NCBI RefSeq assembly: GCF_009689005.1
Contig: NZ_AP021879.1
Location: forward strand, 4,484,652-4,548,651
Origin: Desulfosarcina ovata subsp. ovata
GTDB lineage: Bacteria; Desulfobacterota; Desulfobacteria; Desulfobacterales; Desulfosarcinaceae
DNA length: 64,000 bases
Direction: 5' to 3'
The notes below the pieces were generated by a model. The model was not told the origin of the DNA. It saw nothing but the letters and a program-made list of their open reading frames with translations, and searched no databases. The position numbers and the translations under genes are program-made. The stretch's first letter is position 1. Each line of letters starts with the position of its first letter. Of this stretch, positions 1-8,640 are shown piece after piece.

Positions 1-385
1 GCAGGCGGCGTGCACGCTCCAGACCGGTACCGATATCGTAACTGCCGTTGAGCCACGGATCGTTGATCAACCCTTTCCAGCCCACCGTGGTGCGCGGTTT
101 TTCAAAGTAGGTGCGCATGACCAGGAGCATCGTATCATTGACCCGGTCGCCGAGGGCTTTCAGGCGCGCGGCATAGTCCAGGGCCGCTTTTTCATCGTGG
201 ATCGAGCAGGGCCCGGTGACGACCAGCAACCGGGGATCCTTGCCCCCCAGGATATCGGCGATCGCCCGGCGGCCGGCCACCACGGTTTCGTGGGATGCCT
301 GGCTGAGCGGAATGCGGTCTTTCAACTGGGAGGGGGAAATCAGCGGAACGAATTTTTCTACGTGGATGTCGTACGTCTTTTCCAT
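1..385 (-). CDS. aroG: 3-deoxy-7-phosphoheptulonate synthase (DAHP synthase, class I), 5' part
   Basis: The first committed enzyme of aromatic amino acid synthesis, condensing phosphoenolpyruvate and erythrose 4-phosphate. About 128 N-terminal residues are present; the rest runs off the left edge. The translation carries the AroF/G/H-family signatures LLVVTGPCSIHD, FEKPRTTVGWKGLINDP and GLERAR, in the order seen in E. coli AroG. The start ATG (385-383) is preceded by GGAAAGGAAC. Upstream lie a rho-independent terminator (419-460) and a short Tyr/Phe-rich leader peptide (489-569), so expression is probably controlled by transcription attenuation. Which E. coli isozyme it matches in feedback control cannot be told from this fragment; the symbol names the family. 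Confidence 0.9.
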   Translation of the reverse strand, partial: MEKTYDIHVEKFVPLISPSQLKDRIPLSQASHETVVAGRRAIADILGGKDPRLLVVTGPCSIHDEKAALDYAARLKALGDRVNDTMLLVMRTYFEKPRTTVGWKGLINDPWLNGSYDIGTGLERARRL

Positions 386-418
386 GATATTGTTCCTTTC
401 CTGTGGATGGATGTTGTT

Positions 419-460
419 TAAAAAAATAAAACAGCCGCAGGCGGTTTCGCCTGCGGCTGT
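419..460 (-). terminator. Attenuator terminator in the leader of the DAHP synthase gene
   Basis: Perfect 13-bp arms (431-443 and 448-460) with a 4-nt loop, followed on the minus strand by a run of T (430-419). It sits between the leader peptide stop and the aro start codon, so it would stop transcription before the gene. The minus-strand 5' arm (456-448, CCGCAGGCG) can instead pair with CGCCTGTGG (505-497) inside the leader ORF just after the Tyr/Phe codons, with one G-U pair. That is the expected antiterminator. A T run also follows on the plus strand. Confidence 0.85.
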
Positions 461-488
461 TGCTTTTTCCGGATAATGTCTTGGGGGG

Positions 489-569
489 TCAGCAGTCCAC
501 AGGCGCACCTCGGCAGTAATAAAAATAAAAACCGTAATAAGAAGTGCGAGGGGCTGCTGCCTGAAGCAT
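489..569 (-). CDS. Tyr/Phe-rich leader peptide of the DAHP synthase gene
   Basis: A 26-codon ORF too short for normal gene calling. Residues 9-19 read TSYYGFYFYYC: five Tyr and two Phe codons within nine positions. ATG is at 569-567, preceded at about 10 nt by AAGAAAGG; the stop is TGA at 491-489. It ends 29 nt before a strong terminator and 104 nt before the DAHP synthase start. The codon run, the terminator and an alternative pairing of the terminator arm with the end of the ORF match the design of pheL/trpL-type attenuators. Ribosome stalling for lack of charged tRNA-Tyr or tRNA-Phe would free the gene for expression. The mechanism is inferred; the ORF and hairpins are seen directly. Confidence 0.8.
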   Translation of the reverse strand: MLQAAAPRTSYYGFYFYYCRGAPVDC

Positions 570-632
570 TGCTGAACGACCTTTCTTTTCTTGTATAGAC
601 TGCCAGTAGCACAGGCATTCCCAAGATGCAAA

Positions 633-680
633 CCCAAAAAAGCCATCGCGGCTCTCCTTTTGGACAGCCGCGATTGTTTT
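633..680 (-). terminator. Terminator after fadA
   Basis: Minus-strand stem ATCGCGGCT / AGCCGCGAT (674-666 and 653-645) with a 12-nt loop, followed by GGCTTTTTTGGG. It lies 63 bp past the fadA stop and separates the fad unit from the aro leader. T residues on the other side could make it bidirectional. Confidence 0.75.
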
Positions 681-742
681 TATCCGATGGCAACCTGTAG
701 AAAAATGATTCCTGGCGCCGATCTATATGGAGGGCTACATTT

Positions 743-1927
743 TCATCCGCACAACTCGAAAAGCGCCGCAGCGCCCATGCCACCGCCGATGCACATGGAT
801 TCCACACCGTATTGAACGCCTTTGCGCTGCATATTGGTCAGCAGGGTGGCGCACAGTTTGGCGCCGGTGCATCCCAGAGGGTGGCCCAGGGCAATGGCGC
901 CGCCGTTGATGTTGATCGAATCCATGCGGTCGGCCAGTCCCAGCTCCCGGATGCAGTAAAGCGCCTGGGAGGCAAAGGCTTCGTTGATCTCCCACAGGCC
1001 GATATCGCTGGTTTTCAGGCCGGCCAGGTGGAGCAGCTTGGGAATCGCATAGCGCGGACCGACCCCCATTTCGTCCGGTTCGCAGCCGATGGTGGTGTAC
1101 ATCTTCAGTTTTGCGATGGGCGTGAGGCCGTATTTTTTTACGGCGGTGTCACTGGCAATGATCGATACCGCAGCGCCATCGGTGGTCTGGGAGGAGTTGC
1201 CGGCCGTGACCGAGCCACCCAGGGCAAACACCGGATGCAGTTTGGCCAACCCTTCCAGGGTCGTGCCGGCCCGTACGCCGTCATCGGTCGCCTGGATGAA
1301 GGTTTCCTTCTTGTAGGTTCCATTGTCCTGTCGTACATAACGGCTGGCCGGGGTGGGCACGATTTCGCTGAACAGCCCTTCTTTTTGGGCTTTGGCGGAT
1401 TTCATCTGGGATTCATAGGCAAAGGCGTCCTGGTCGGCGCGGGAGATCTGGTAGCGGTTGGCTACGTTTTCCGCCGTGATGCCCATGGAGGCGTAGAGGT
1501 CGGCGTGCTCCCGGGAATACTCGGGATGCGGGCGGGGCATGTAGCCGGGTATGGGCACAAAGGTCATCGATTCGACCCCGCCGCCAATGGTGATCTCGGA
1601 CCATCCGGCCATCACGCGCAAGGATGCCTGAGCAATGGCTTCCAGACCGGATGAGCAGAAGCGGCTGACCGTGGCGCCGGAAACCGTGACGGGGAATCCG
1701 GCAATCTGGGAAGCCATGCGGCCGATGTTGAGCCCCTGCTCGGCTTCGGGAAAGGAGCAGCCGATCATGATGTCGTCGATCTCTTTCGTCTCGATCTTGC
1801 CGTTCTTTTCCATGGCCGCCATAAGGATAAAGGCCAGCAGGTCATCCGGCCGGGTATCTTTGAAGGCACCCTTGGCCCGGCGGCAGCCGGGGGTCCTGAC
1901 GGATGTGACGATATAGGCGTCTCTCAT
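743..1927 (-). CDS. fadA: Acetyl-CoA C-acyltransferase (3-ketoacyl-CoA thiolase)
   Basis: Thiolase that releases acetyl-CoA in the last step of the beta-oxidation cycle. Its 394 residues match the family's usual length. The nucleophile is in SRFCSSGLEA (Cys91), the catalytic His in GGAIALGHPLGCTGA (His349) and the second Cys in ESMCIGGGMG (Cys379); NEAFA is also present. The start has AAAGGAGGATTTCCC just upstream. It lies 38 bp downstream of the FadN-type fused dehydrogenase/hydratase, the same order as fadN-fadA in Bacillus subtilis, so the pair form one beta-oxidation operon. In a sulfate reducer it would serve growth on fatty acids or, in reverse, fermentation; fatty acid oxidation is the simpler reading. 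Confidence 0.93.
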   Translation of the reverse strand: MRDAYIVTSVRTPGCRRAKGAFKDTRPDDLLAFILMAAMEKNGKIETKEIDDIMIGCSFPEAEQGLNIGRMASQIAGFPVTVSGATVSRFCSSGLEAIAQASLRVMAGWSEITIGGGVESMTFVPIPGYMPRPHPEYSREHADLYASMGITAENVANRYQISRADQDAFAYESQMKSAKAQKEGLFSEIVPTPASRYVRQDNGTYKKETFIQATDDGVRAGTTLEGLAKLHPVFALGGSVTAGNSSQTTDGAAVSIIASDTAVKKYGLTPIAKLKMYTTIGCEPDEMGVGPRYAIPKLLHLAGLKTSDIGLWEINEAFASQALYCIRELGLADRMDSININGGAIALGHPLGCTGAKLCATLLTNMQRKGVQYGVESMCIGGGMGAAALFELCG

Positions 1928-1965
1928 GGGAAATCCTCCTTTGAGATAAGGATGGGGAAAGTGCG

Positions 1966-4377
1966 TTAGTTCCTCAGCGGCTTGCCGGTGGTCAGCATGT
2001 GCTCGACGCGAGCCACGGTCTTTTCCTGCTTCCAGAAATCAACGAACGCTTCTCTCTCCAGGGTGAGGATGACCGATTCATCCACCAGGCTGTTGGCGCG
2101 CACGTCGCCGCCGCTGATCACCCAGGCGATCCGCCTGGCCAGGAATGCATCGTATTCGCTGATAAACTTGGCCGATTGCATGTTATACAGTTCGGAATCG
2201 ATCATTCCCTGGGCCGCTGCGCCGACTACCTTGAGAGGACGGTTGACCGGCGGCGCATAGCCTTCGTCAACCATCCTGAGGACCTCCTTCTTGGCCTCAC
2301 CGATCAGGTGGTCGCGATTGAAAACAATGCGGTCGCACGGCCCGAGAAAGCCGTTGGCCCGGGCCTCGGCAGCGGACATGGAGACTTTGGCCATGGCGAT
2401 ATTCATGAAGGTGGGAACGAAGAATTTGGTCAGGTCCACGTCGGTGACTGCCTCGGGGATGTCGGCGGTCATCTTTTTCCACAGGTTCAGGCAGCCGCCG
2501 CCGCCGGGCAATAGACCGACGCCGATTTCCACCAGGCCCATGTACAGTTCACTGTGGGCCACAATTTTGTCGGCCGCGCCGATGCAGACTTCGCAGCCGC
2601 CACCCAGGGTCAGGCCATAGGGGGCCGCCACCACGGGAAAGGAGGCGTAGCGCACCGTCTGCATGCCCGTCTGCGCTTTTTTGAGGAAGGCCTCGATCTC
2701 GGCGTATTTGCCCGTCTTGGCCAGACCGGCCATGTAGGCCAGGTCGCCACCGGCACAGAATGCGCCGGGCATGCCGCCGGCCTGGTTGCCGATCACCAGC
2801 CCCGACCCATTGGCATCCACATATTCCATGGCATCGGCCATGAAATCGACGATCTCGCCATTGATGGCGTTCATTTTGGTGTGGAATTCCAGGCAGAAAA
2901 TGTTGTCGCCAAGGTCCACCAGCGACGCCGACGGGCAGGTTTTGACGGTAGTTCGGTTGTCCGCCTTGAGACCGGGCAGGGAGATGATGTTGGCGTTGAC
3001 CTTGACCGGTTGGTAATCGCCGGTGGAAAAGTCGTAATAGGTGGGGGTGCCGTTTCCCCGTTTGTAGAAACGATCATTGCCGGCGGTCAGCATGGCCTTG
3101 ATTTTTTCGGGAACGCTGAATCCGTCGGCTTCCATTTTGGCCACGGACGCCTTTACACCAATGGCATCCCAGGTTTCGAAGGGCCCCATTTCAAAGTTGA
3201 AGCCCCAGCGCATGGCATTGTCGATTTCAACGATGGTGTCGGCAATTTCGGGAATGCGGTTGGCCGCGTAGATCAGGTTGCTGGCCAGGGCCTTCCAGGC
3301 GAACCGGGCGCCTTTGTCTTCTCCGTAAACGATCGCCTTCATCTTTTCGGCCAGGCCCTTGGCCTGTTTGGCCGCGGCCAGACAGGGGAAATCCGGTTTT
3401 GCGTATTCGGCATGCGCCAGGGTTGCCGGATCGATCACTTTGCGGATTTTTTTCCACTCGGGGGTCAGGTCGGTTTTGTAAAAGCCGACCTTGGTTTTTT
3501 TACCGAGCATTTTGGCAGCGAGCATCTTGGCGATGAATTCAGGGGCGATGAAATCGGCGCGGGCTTCGTCATCAGGAATCAGATCATGGGTGTTTTTGGC
3601 CACATGGGCCAGGGTGTCCAGACCGACCAGATCGGCAGTTTTGAACATGGCGGTTTTCGGGCGCCCCATGGCCGGTCCGAACAGGGCATCCACTTCGGGG
3701 ATGGTGAGCCCCATGTCGATCATCAGTTGCATGGCTTTGACCATGCCCTGGACTCCGATGCGGTTGCCGACAAAGTTGGGCGTATCCTTGGCCCGGACGA
3801 TCCCCTTGCCGAGGATGCGTTCGCCGAAATCGGCCATGAAGGCAAGTACGTCGGGCAGGGTCGCTTCACCGGGAATGATTTCCAGCAACTTCATGTAACG
3901 AACCGGGTTGAAGAAATGAGTGCCCAGAAAATGCTGTTTGAAGTCGCTTCCCAGACCCTCGCTCATGCGCTTCAGGGGAATGCCGGAGGTGTTGGACGAG
4001 ACGATGGCACCGGGTTTGCGGATCGCTTCGATGCGTTTGAACAGGTCCTGTTTGATCTTCAGGTTTTCGACGACCACTTCGACGATCCAGTCGCACTCGG
4101 CCAGCTTACCGAAGTCGTCCTCGAGGTTGCCGATGCGGATCCGGTCGACATCCTTGGGTTGCATGAGTAATGCAGGTCGGGTCATGATCACCGTGTCCAG
4201 CCCGGCCTTGGCGATCCGGTTTCTCGCCACCGGGTCGCTTTTCTCCTCCTCCTTGAGATCAAAGGGGACAATGTCCAGCAGCAACGTCTGGATGCCGGCA
4301 CTGGCCAGAAGCGCGGCAATACCACCGCCCATCACGCCGCTGCCGATGACCGCCGCTTTCCTGATTTTTCTGATCAT
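1966..4377 (-). CDS. fadN: Fused 3-hydroxyacyl-CoA dehydrogenase / enoyl-CoA hydratase (FadN type)
   Basis: Bifunctional beta-oxidation enzyme with the dehydrogenase first and the hydratase last, the domain order of B. subtilis FadN and opposite to E. coli FadB. The Rossmann motif AAVIGSGVMGGGIAA is near residues 6-20, SNTSGIPL and GTHFFNPVRYMKLLEIIP follow, and the hydratase part holds GMPGAFCAGGDLAYMAG and LGGGCEVCIGAADKIVAH. I chose ATG 4377 (803 residues) rather than the longer frame to 4419, because AGGAGG lies 8 nt upstream and homologues begin with IRKAAV. A perfect FadR-type operator lies 28 bp before this start. It is translated ahead of fadA. Confidence 0.93.
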   Translation of the reverse strand: MIRKIRKAAVIGSGVMGGGIAALLASAGIQTLLLDIVPFDLKEEEKSDPVARNRIAKAGLDTVIMTRPALLMQPKDVDRIRIGNLEDDFGKLAECDWIVEVVVENLKIKQDLFKRIEAIRKPGAIVSSNTSGIPLKRMSEGLGSDFKQHFLGTHFFNPVRYMKLLEIIPGEATLPDVLAFMADFGERILGKGIVRAKDTPNFVGNRIGVQGMVKAMQLMIDMGLTIPEVDALFGPAMGRPKTAMFKTADLVGLDTLAHVAKNTHDLIPDDEARADFIAPEFIAKMLAAKMLGKKTKVGFYKTDLTPEWKKIRKVIDPATLAHAEYAKPDFPCLAAAKQAKGLAEKMKAIVYGEDKGARFAWKALASNLIYAANRIPEIADTIVEIDNAMRWGFNFEMGPFETWDAIGVKASVAKMEADGFSVPEKIKAMLTAGNDRFYKRGNGTPTYYDFSTGDYQPVKVNANIISLPGLKADNRTTVKTCPSASLVDLGDNIFCLEFHTKMNAINGEIVDFMADAMEYVDANGSGLVIGNQAGGMPGAFCAGGDLAYMAGLAKTGKYAEIEAFLKKAQTGMQTVRYASFPVVAAPYGLTLGGGCEVCIGAADKIVAHSELYMGLVEIGVGLLPGGGGCLNLWKKMTADIPEAVTDVDLTKFFVPTFMNIAMAKVSMSAAEARANGFLGPCDRIVFNRDHLIGEAKKEVLRMVDEGYAPPVNRPLKVVGAAAQGMIDSELYNMQSAKFISEYDAFLARRIAWVISGGDVRANSLVDESVILTLEREAFVDFWKQEKTVARVEHMLTTGKPLRN

Positions 4378-4404
4378 AATATTTCCTCCTGCAAGCGTAT
4401 TTAC

Positions 4405-4422
4405 TGAATGAATACTCATTCA
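4405..4422. promoter_or_regulatory. FadR (TetR-type) operator before fadN
   Basis: TGAATGAATACTCATTCA has 7-bp perfect arms and a 4-bp spacer. It fits the published B. subtilis FadR consensus TGAATGAMTANTCATTCA at every position. It stands 28 bp upstream of the fadN ATG, suited to repression released by long-chain acyl-CoA. No TetR gene is in the window. Confidence 0.8.
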
Positions 4423-4561
4423 TTTATCACCCGCTAAAATGAGTTGTCAAGCCCAAACCATGCTTGAGTGTTCGCGCAGGAATAGCTAACCACCTGCCGT
4501 GTAAATTTATTTTCTCACGATTCACCAGAGGATGGTTTCGGTTCCGGTGTGGGTGCATTGC

Positions 4562-4579
4562 TGAATGAAAATTCAGTCA
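4562..4579. promoter_or_regulatory. Second, weaker FadR-like site
   Basis: TGAATGAAAATTCAGTCA matches the same consensus at 16 of 18 positions. It overlaps the stop codon of the neighbouring hydrolase and lies about 140 bp upstream of the perfect site, so it may be an auxiliary operator. A single chance match cannot be excluded. Confidence 0.45.
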
Positions 4580-5323
4580 TGGAATCGGTTTGCCGTCGGC
4601 AAAGGCCGGTTCGTGCAAGGGCAGCAGAATGTCGGCCATCTGTTTGACCTTGATCATGATGTCATAGGCCGCGTAGGCATTGACATGGGTTCCCGGTGGA
4701 ATCACGTCCATCTCCATGGCAAGAATCGATTTGGGCGGGAAGAAATTTTCGTTGATGACGCAAAATCCGGTAATCGCCGCCGTGCCGCCGTCCGTTTCCA
4801 CCAGGACGGTCAGGCCGCCCTCGGTATGGGCCGGCGTGTGCATGACGCGGATGCCGTCGGCAATGGTGGTATCCTGCTCGACGATTCGCAATTGTCCGTT
4901 TTCTTCCACATCCTCGATATAATCTTCCACATACCTGAAGTCCAGCGGATGGGGATCGTGGATCCGCGCCAGCTCTTTGGCGTGCACAATGAACTCGGCG
5001 TTGGTGCACTTATAGTCGTTTTCGCAGTGGTCGTTGTGCAGATGGGTATGAATTACCAAGTCGATGCCTTCGGGTGTCAGACCGTGCCGGTCCAGCCCTT
5101 CCTCGAAGGTATAGATCCGTCCGCCGATGGCCTGCTCGCGATCCTCCGACCGGACCGGATGCATTTCGCCGGTATCCACAATGATGGTCCGGTCCCCGCC
5201 CTCCAGATACCAGCAATAAATCGGAATGGTGTAGGGTTTGCCGTAATCGTGCTGATAGGTCATCATGCCTTTATCGAACTGTTTGGTTCCCATGACGATG
5301 GGGTGGATGCGATATCGGGTCAC
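4577..5323 (-). CDS. Metallo-beta-lactamase-fold hydrolase (lactonase-like)
   Basis: A 248-residue cytosolic hydrolase with the metal-binding motif HTHLHNDH (residues 92-99), an upstream VDTGEMHP strand and the later HTPAHTEGG and LPLHEP metal ligands. The layout resembles the N-acyl homoserine lactonase / AttM branch, but substrate cannot be read from sequence. The start follows AGGAGGCCTTCCGGTG, although the SD is rather close to ATG. It lies upstream of fadN on the same strand with about 200 bp between them, including the FadR sites, so it is probably a separate unit. A hydrolase of acyl or lactone compounds would suit the fatty-acid context; that is only inference. Confidence 0.8.
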   Translation of the reverse strand: MTRYRIHPIVMGTKQFDKGMMTYQHDYGKPYTIPIYCWYLEGGDRTIIVDTGEMHPVRSEDREQAIGGRIYTFEEGLDRHGLTPEGIDLVIHTHLHNDHCENDYKCTNAEFIVHAKELARIHDPHPLDFRYVEDYIEDVEENGQLRIVEQDTTIADGIRVMHTPAHTEGGLTVLVETDGGTAAITGFCVINENFFPPKSILAMEMDVIPPGTHVNAYAAYDIMIKVKQMADILLPLHEPAFADGKPIP

Positions 5324-5427
5324 CGGAAGGCCTCCTTGGTTGGCGGGACGGTTGGCTGTGAATGGAGTCGATTTTAGGGCATATGCTTTTACAGGTCAAT
5401 GGTTTTGCCGGCAGCTGCCTTCCCGTG

Positions 5428-5457
5428 TTGACAGGGGGCGGCCGGCACTCCTATACA
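5428..5457 (+). promoter_or_regulatory. Sigma-70-type promoter for the 5.5-7.7 kb unit
   Basis: TTGACA (5428-5433), an 18-bp spacer and TATACA (5452-5457), 41 bp upstream of the next start codon. Confidence 0.55.
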
Positions 5458-5497
5458 TGGGGCCACAGTTTACCCGAAAACGGAAAAGGATGGATGT

Positions 5498-5842
5498 ATG
5501 GCTACCGAAAATGATGTCGTGCTGATCCACTTTGAGGATCAGCCGTTAAGTTTTGCCCGGATCGAATCGATCCTGCCCGATAACAAGCCCGACTGGTACC
5601 ATGTCAAGCTGCTGATGCTCCAGATCCCGCTTCAGGTGGTGACCTGGATTTTGCGGGATCGCTACATTATGGGCGACGAATTTACCATGAACGGCAAGCG
5701 CATGCGTCTGGAGTTGGTGGTCTGCCCGGACATTTCCCCTGAAGAAGACCGCCATGACGAGCAGGAACCGGAAACACCATCCGTTGAAAAGGAGGATGGT
5801 AGCGCCACGGTTATTTCTTTTAAGGATAAGTTCAAACGGTAA
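5498..5842 (+). CDS. Conserved hypothetical protein
   Basis: A 114-residue acidic protein that I do not recognise by name. The first 80 residues look folded (VLIHFEDQPLSFARIE, WYHVKLLMLQIPLQVVTWILRD, EFTMNGKRMRLE); the end is an acidic, Glu/Pro-rich tail closing with SFKDKFKR. ATG follows GGAAAAGGATGGATGT. There is no signal peptide or membrane segment. It starts just after a sigma-70-like promoter, and the next gene begins 10 bp after its stop, so it is the first gene of a three-gene unit with the DUF1848 protein and dusB. Function unknown. Confidence 0.8.
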   Translation: MATENDVVLIHFEDQPLSFARIESILPDNKPDWYHVKLLMLQIPLQVVTWILRDRYIMGDEFTMNGKRMRLELVVCPDISPEEDRHDEQEPETPSVEKEDGSATVISFKDKFKR

Positions 5843-5852
5843 CCGTTCCACT

Positions 5853-6737
5853 ATGGCAAATGAACTGAAACAGGTTCTCTCCGTTTCCAGGCGAACGGAC
5901 ATCCCCGCTTTTTACATGCCCTGGTTCATGCAAGGGATCTCCCGTGGGCATATCGACGTAGAGAATCCCTTCAACCGGCAAGTCCGGCAGGTGGCCGTCT
6001 CACCGCAGCGCGTGCACACCATCGTGTTCTGGTCGAAAAATTTCGGCCCTTTTCTGGACGGCGGCTACGGCGAACGCCTCCAGACCATGGGGTATCACCT
6101 GCTTTTCAACTTTACGGTCAATTCCCGGGATCCGCTGCTGGAACCGTCGGTACCGCCCCTGGACCGGCGCATCGACCAGCTTGATCAGCTGTGCCGGCGA
6201 TTCGGTGCAACGGCCGTTCAATGGCGTTTCGATCCCATCTGCCATTATTCCACGCCTGCGGGAGAGGCCCGAACCAACCTGGCCGATTTTGCGGTTATCG
6301 CCGGGGCCGCCGGGCGATGCGGCATTTCAACCTGTACGACCAGCTTCATGGACCACTATGCGAAGATTGCCCGACGGGCAAGGAATAAGGTGGCGTTTTC
6401 ATTGCCATCTGTGGCCGAAAAAAAGACCATTTTGCTGTCAATGGAAAAGATTCTGGCGCCCCTGAACGTTCAACTGACCCTGTGTTGCGAAAAATCCATT
6501 CTGGATGGTCTTCCCCAGACGTCCACCGTCCGTGCCGGCGCCTGCATTTCCGGCCGGCGGATCATGGCCCTGTATGGCGGCCGGGTTTCCCTGCGGTCCG
6601 ATGCCGGTCAGCGCAAGGTGATGGGCTGCGGGTGCACCCAGTCTGTGGATGTGGGTTCCTACCGCCTGCATCCCTGCTACCACAACTGCCTGTTCTGCTA
6701 TGCCAATCCGGCGTGTGATCGGAGAGGGACGAGATGA
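5853..6737 (+). CDS. DUF1848 family protein (putative Fe-S / radical SAM-like)
   Basis: About 294 residues beginning MANELKQVLSVSRRTDIPAF; this start suits the family better than an upstream in-frame ATG at 5754, which would overlap the previous gene. Typical DUF1848 features are SVSRRTDIPAFY at the N-terminus, VFWSKNFGPF in the middle and a C-terminal cysteine cluster (GCGCTQSVDVG, HPCYHNCLFCYANP) likely to hold an Fe-S centre. DUF1848 proteins are often described as radical SAM-like, but the reaction is not known. Its stop overlaps the dusB start by 4 bp (ATGA), so the two are translationally coupled, which hints at RNA modification without proving it. Confidence 0.8.
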   Translation: MANELKQVLSVSRRTDIPAFYMPWFMQGISRGHIDVENPFNRQVRQVAVSPQRVHTIVFWSKNFGPFLDGGYGERLQTMGYHLLFNFTVNSRDPLLEPSVPPLDRRIDQLDQLCRRFGATAVQWRFDPICHYSTPAGEARTNLADFAVIAGAAGRCGISTCTTSFMDHYAKIARRARNKVAFSLPSVAEKKTILLSMEKILAPLNVQLTLCCEKSILDGLPQTSTVRAGACISGRRIMALYGGRVSLRSDAGQRKVMGCGCTQSVDVGSYRLHPCYHNCLFCYANPACDRRGTR

Positions 6738-7711
6738 GGATCGCCAACGTCGAGATTCCCAATTTTACCGTTTTTGCGCCTTTGGCGGGCATCACCAACC
6801 TGCCCATGCGGCTGTTGGCCAAGAAGGCCGGATGCGGATTGGTCTGCTCGGAGATGATCAGTTCCAACGGGCTGGTGTACAACTCCGGAAAGACCATGCA
6901 AATGTTGGATAGTACCCCCGATGAAAAACCCCTCTCGGTGCAGATTTTCGGGGCCAACCCGCAAATGATGGCTGATGCGGCGAAAATTGTCGAGCAGTCC
7001 GGAGCGGCCATTATCGATATCAATTTTGGCTGTTCGGTCAGGAAAATCCTGAAAAGCAACTCGGGGTCGGCCCTGATGAAGGATCCCGCGCTGGCCTGCC
7101 GGATCATCCATGCCGTTCGCCAGGCGGTTTCCATTCCGCTGACGATTAAGATCCGCTCGGGCTGGGATGCTTCGGGCATGCAGGCCTTGGCGATCGCCCG
7201 GCTGGCCGAGGATGCCGGTATCGACGCGGTGGCGGTTCACCCGCGCACGGCCACCCAGGGGTTTGCCGGAAAGGCGGATTGGCGGATTATCACCGCGGTG
7301 AAACAGGCGTTGTCCATTCCGGTGATTGGCAACGGTGACGTGAACACGGCGGCGGATGCCCTGCGCATGCGCGCGGAGACCGGTTGCGACGGTGTGATGG
7401 TCGGCCGGGCCGCCATCGGCCATCCCGTGATTTTCAGTCAGATCCTGGCGGCTACCGAGGGGCGTGTGCCGCCGGTGGTGACGGATGGCCAGCGTATCGA
7501 AATCATGGTCACCTATCTGAAGGATTCGGTTCGTTATCTGGGGGAGGCGTTGGCCTGCCGCATGATGCGCAGCCGGTTGTGCTGGTTTGTCAAGGGGATG
7601 CGCAATGCTGCGCAGTTTCGCAACAGTATTCGTTTTGTTGCCTCTGAAGCCGAGGCCCTGGAGCGGATCCGGCAGTATGCACGATCCATCGATGCGCTGC
7701 CGGATCCTTAG
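6734..7711 (+). CDS. dusB: tRNA-dihydrouridine synthase B
   Basis: Flavoenzyme of 325 residues reducing uridine to dihydrouridine in tRNA. It has the TIM-barrel Dus pattern: FAPLAGITNLPMR at the start, SVQIFGANPQ, the active-site loop DINFGCSVRKILKSNSG with Cys100, TIKIRSGWD, AVHPRTATQGF and IPVIGNGDV. The usual NMGCP motif reads NFGCS here, a mild departure that keeps the cysteine. It overlaps the DUF1848 gene by 4 bp and converges with the next gene, whose stop overlaps by 4 bp. Confidence 0.92.
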   Translation: MRIANVEIPNFTVFAPLAGITNLPMRLLAKKAGCGLVCSEMISSNGLVYNSGKTMQMLDSTPDEKPLSVQIFGANPQMMADAAKIVEQSGAAIIDINFGCSVRKILKSNSGSALMKDPALACRIIHAVRQAVSIPLTIKIRSGWDASGMQALAIARLAEDAGIDAVAVHPRTATQGFAGKADWRIITAVKQALSIPVIGNGDVNTAADALRMRAETGCDGVMVGRAAIGHPVIFSQILAATEGRVPPVVTDGQRIEIMVTYLKDSVRYLGEALACRMMRSRLCWFVKGMRNAAQFRNSIRFVASEAEALERIRQYARSIDALPDP

Positions 7712-8640
7712 GTTCCGGGAACCACGATGCTGCCCACCGGGGGAAGGTTATCGGTGTCGACCGTGGCGGAGGATTGCCGCGGGGCGACCTGGCTGATGCG
7801 GATCTCCCCGATTTTTAGCCCGGGAACGATATAGCGCTGGTCTCCCAGCCCGGTCAGGATTTCGCCGCCTTGAAGCACGCTGAAACGGTCTCCCGGTTGG
7901 ATACCCACCTGGCTGCCGGCTGGGATGAGGCAGGTCCCATCATCCGTTGAAATGATGGCGGATAGCCAGATGGTTGCATTGATCGCCTCGCCCATCTGCT
8001 CACCCAGTTCTTCCCCCATCTCCCCGACGACCTCGACCAGGTCTTCCACCATCATCTCCTGCCCGTTTTTTATCGCTTCGGCCTGTTGGTCATCGATATC
8101 GACTTCATCGGTAAGGAGGTTCAAGGTCAGGCGTGCGCCGGTGATGCTGTCATAAACGGCTGCAGCGGTCTGGATCTGCAGATGGTAGGCGACATCCCTG
8201 AAGAACCAGAAGCCCGTGTTCTCTTTGCGCACCCGGATATCCATGAGTACCGGGCTGACCACCATGTTGAATCCCTCCTGCCGCGCCAGGGCAGCCAGCT
8301 TGAACGCATCCATCTCACCCTTGTTGATCCGGGGTGGGTTCAACAAAAACGGGGGAATATCGGTTTTTCCCGGAATGGTCAGCTGCGCATCGGGCGCGTT
8401 TTCCGACATGCTTGTCAAAAACGCTTCCATGAAGGGGGTTGTTGCCTGGCCGCTGGTAAAGAAGGTATTGTTGGTCAGGGCCATGACACCGACCTTTTTG
8501 TGATAGCGGTCATGTGCCGAAAAATCGCGGATGCTTTTGGTTTCCGCCGGACGGTATGAGGCCGCAATACCGCAACCGGAAATCAGGGCCGCAATGGCCA
8601 GCAGCGCCAATAGCCGGATTTTTACTCTGGCGCCGATCAT
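7708..8640 (-). CDS. Predicted lipoprotein with FlgT-like C-terminus
   Basis: A 310-residue exported protein. The first 23 residues form a lipoprotein signal with lipobox LISGC. Later parts contain [12 protein letters not shown], an alpha/beta core ([15 protein letters not shown]) and an acidic helical stretch ([20 protein letters not shown]). The last 80 residues ([33 protein letters not shown]) resemble the C-terminal domain of FlgT-like envelope proteins. Its start overlaps the queF stop by 4 bp (ATGA), so the two genes are co-expressed although queF acts in the cytosol. Function unknown. Confidence 0.75.
   Translation of the reverse strand: MIGARVKIRLLALLAIAALISGCGIAASYRPAETKSIRDFSAHDRYHKKVGVMALTNNTFFTSGQATTPFMEAFLTSMSENAPDAQLTIPGKTDIPPFLLNPPRINKGEMDAFKLAALARQEGFNMVVSPVLMDIRVRKENTGFWFFRDVAYHLQIQTAAAVYDSITGARLTLNLLTDEVDIDDQQAEAIKNGQEMMVEDLVEVVGEMGEELGEQMGEAINATIWLSAIISTDDGTCLIPAGSQVGIQPGDRFSVLQGGEILTGLGDQRYIVPGLKIGEIRISQVAPRQSSATVDTDNLPPVGSIVVPGT

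Noticed and set aside
2554..4170. 538-codon plus-strand open frame
   Set aside because: Antisense shadow of fadN; Gly/His/Asp-rich translation typical of the complement of a GC-rich gene.
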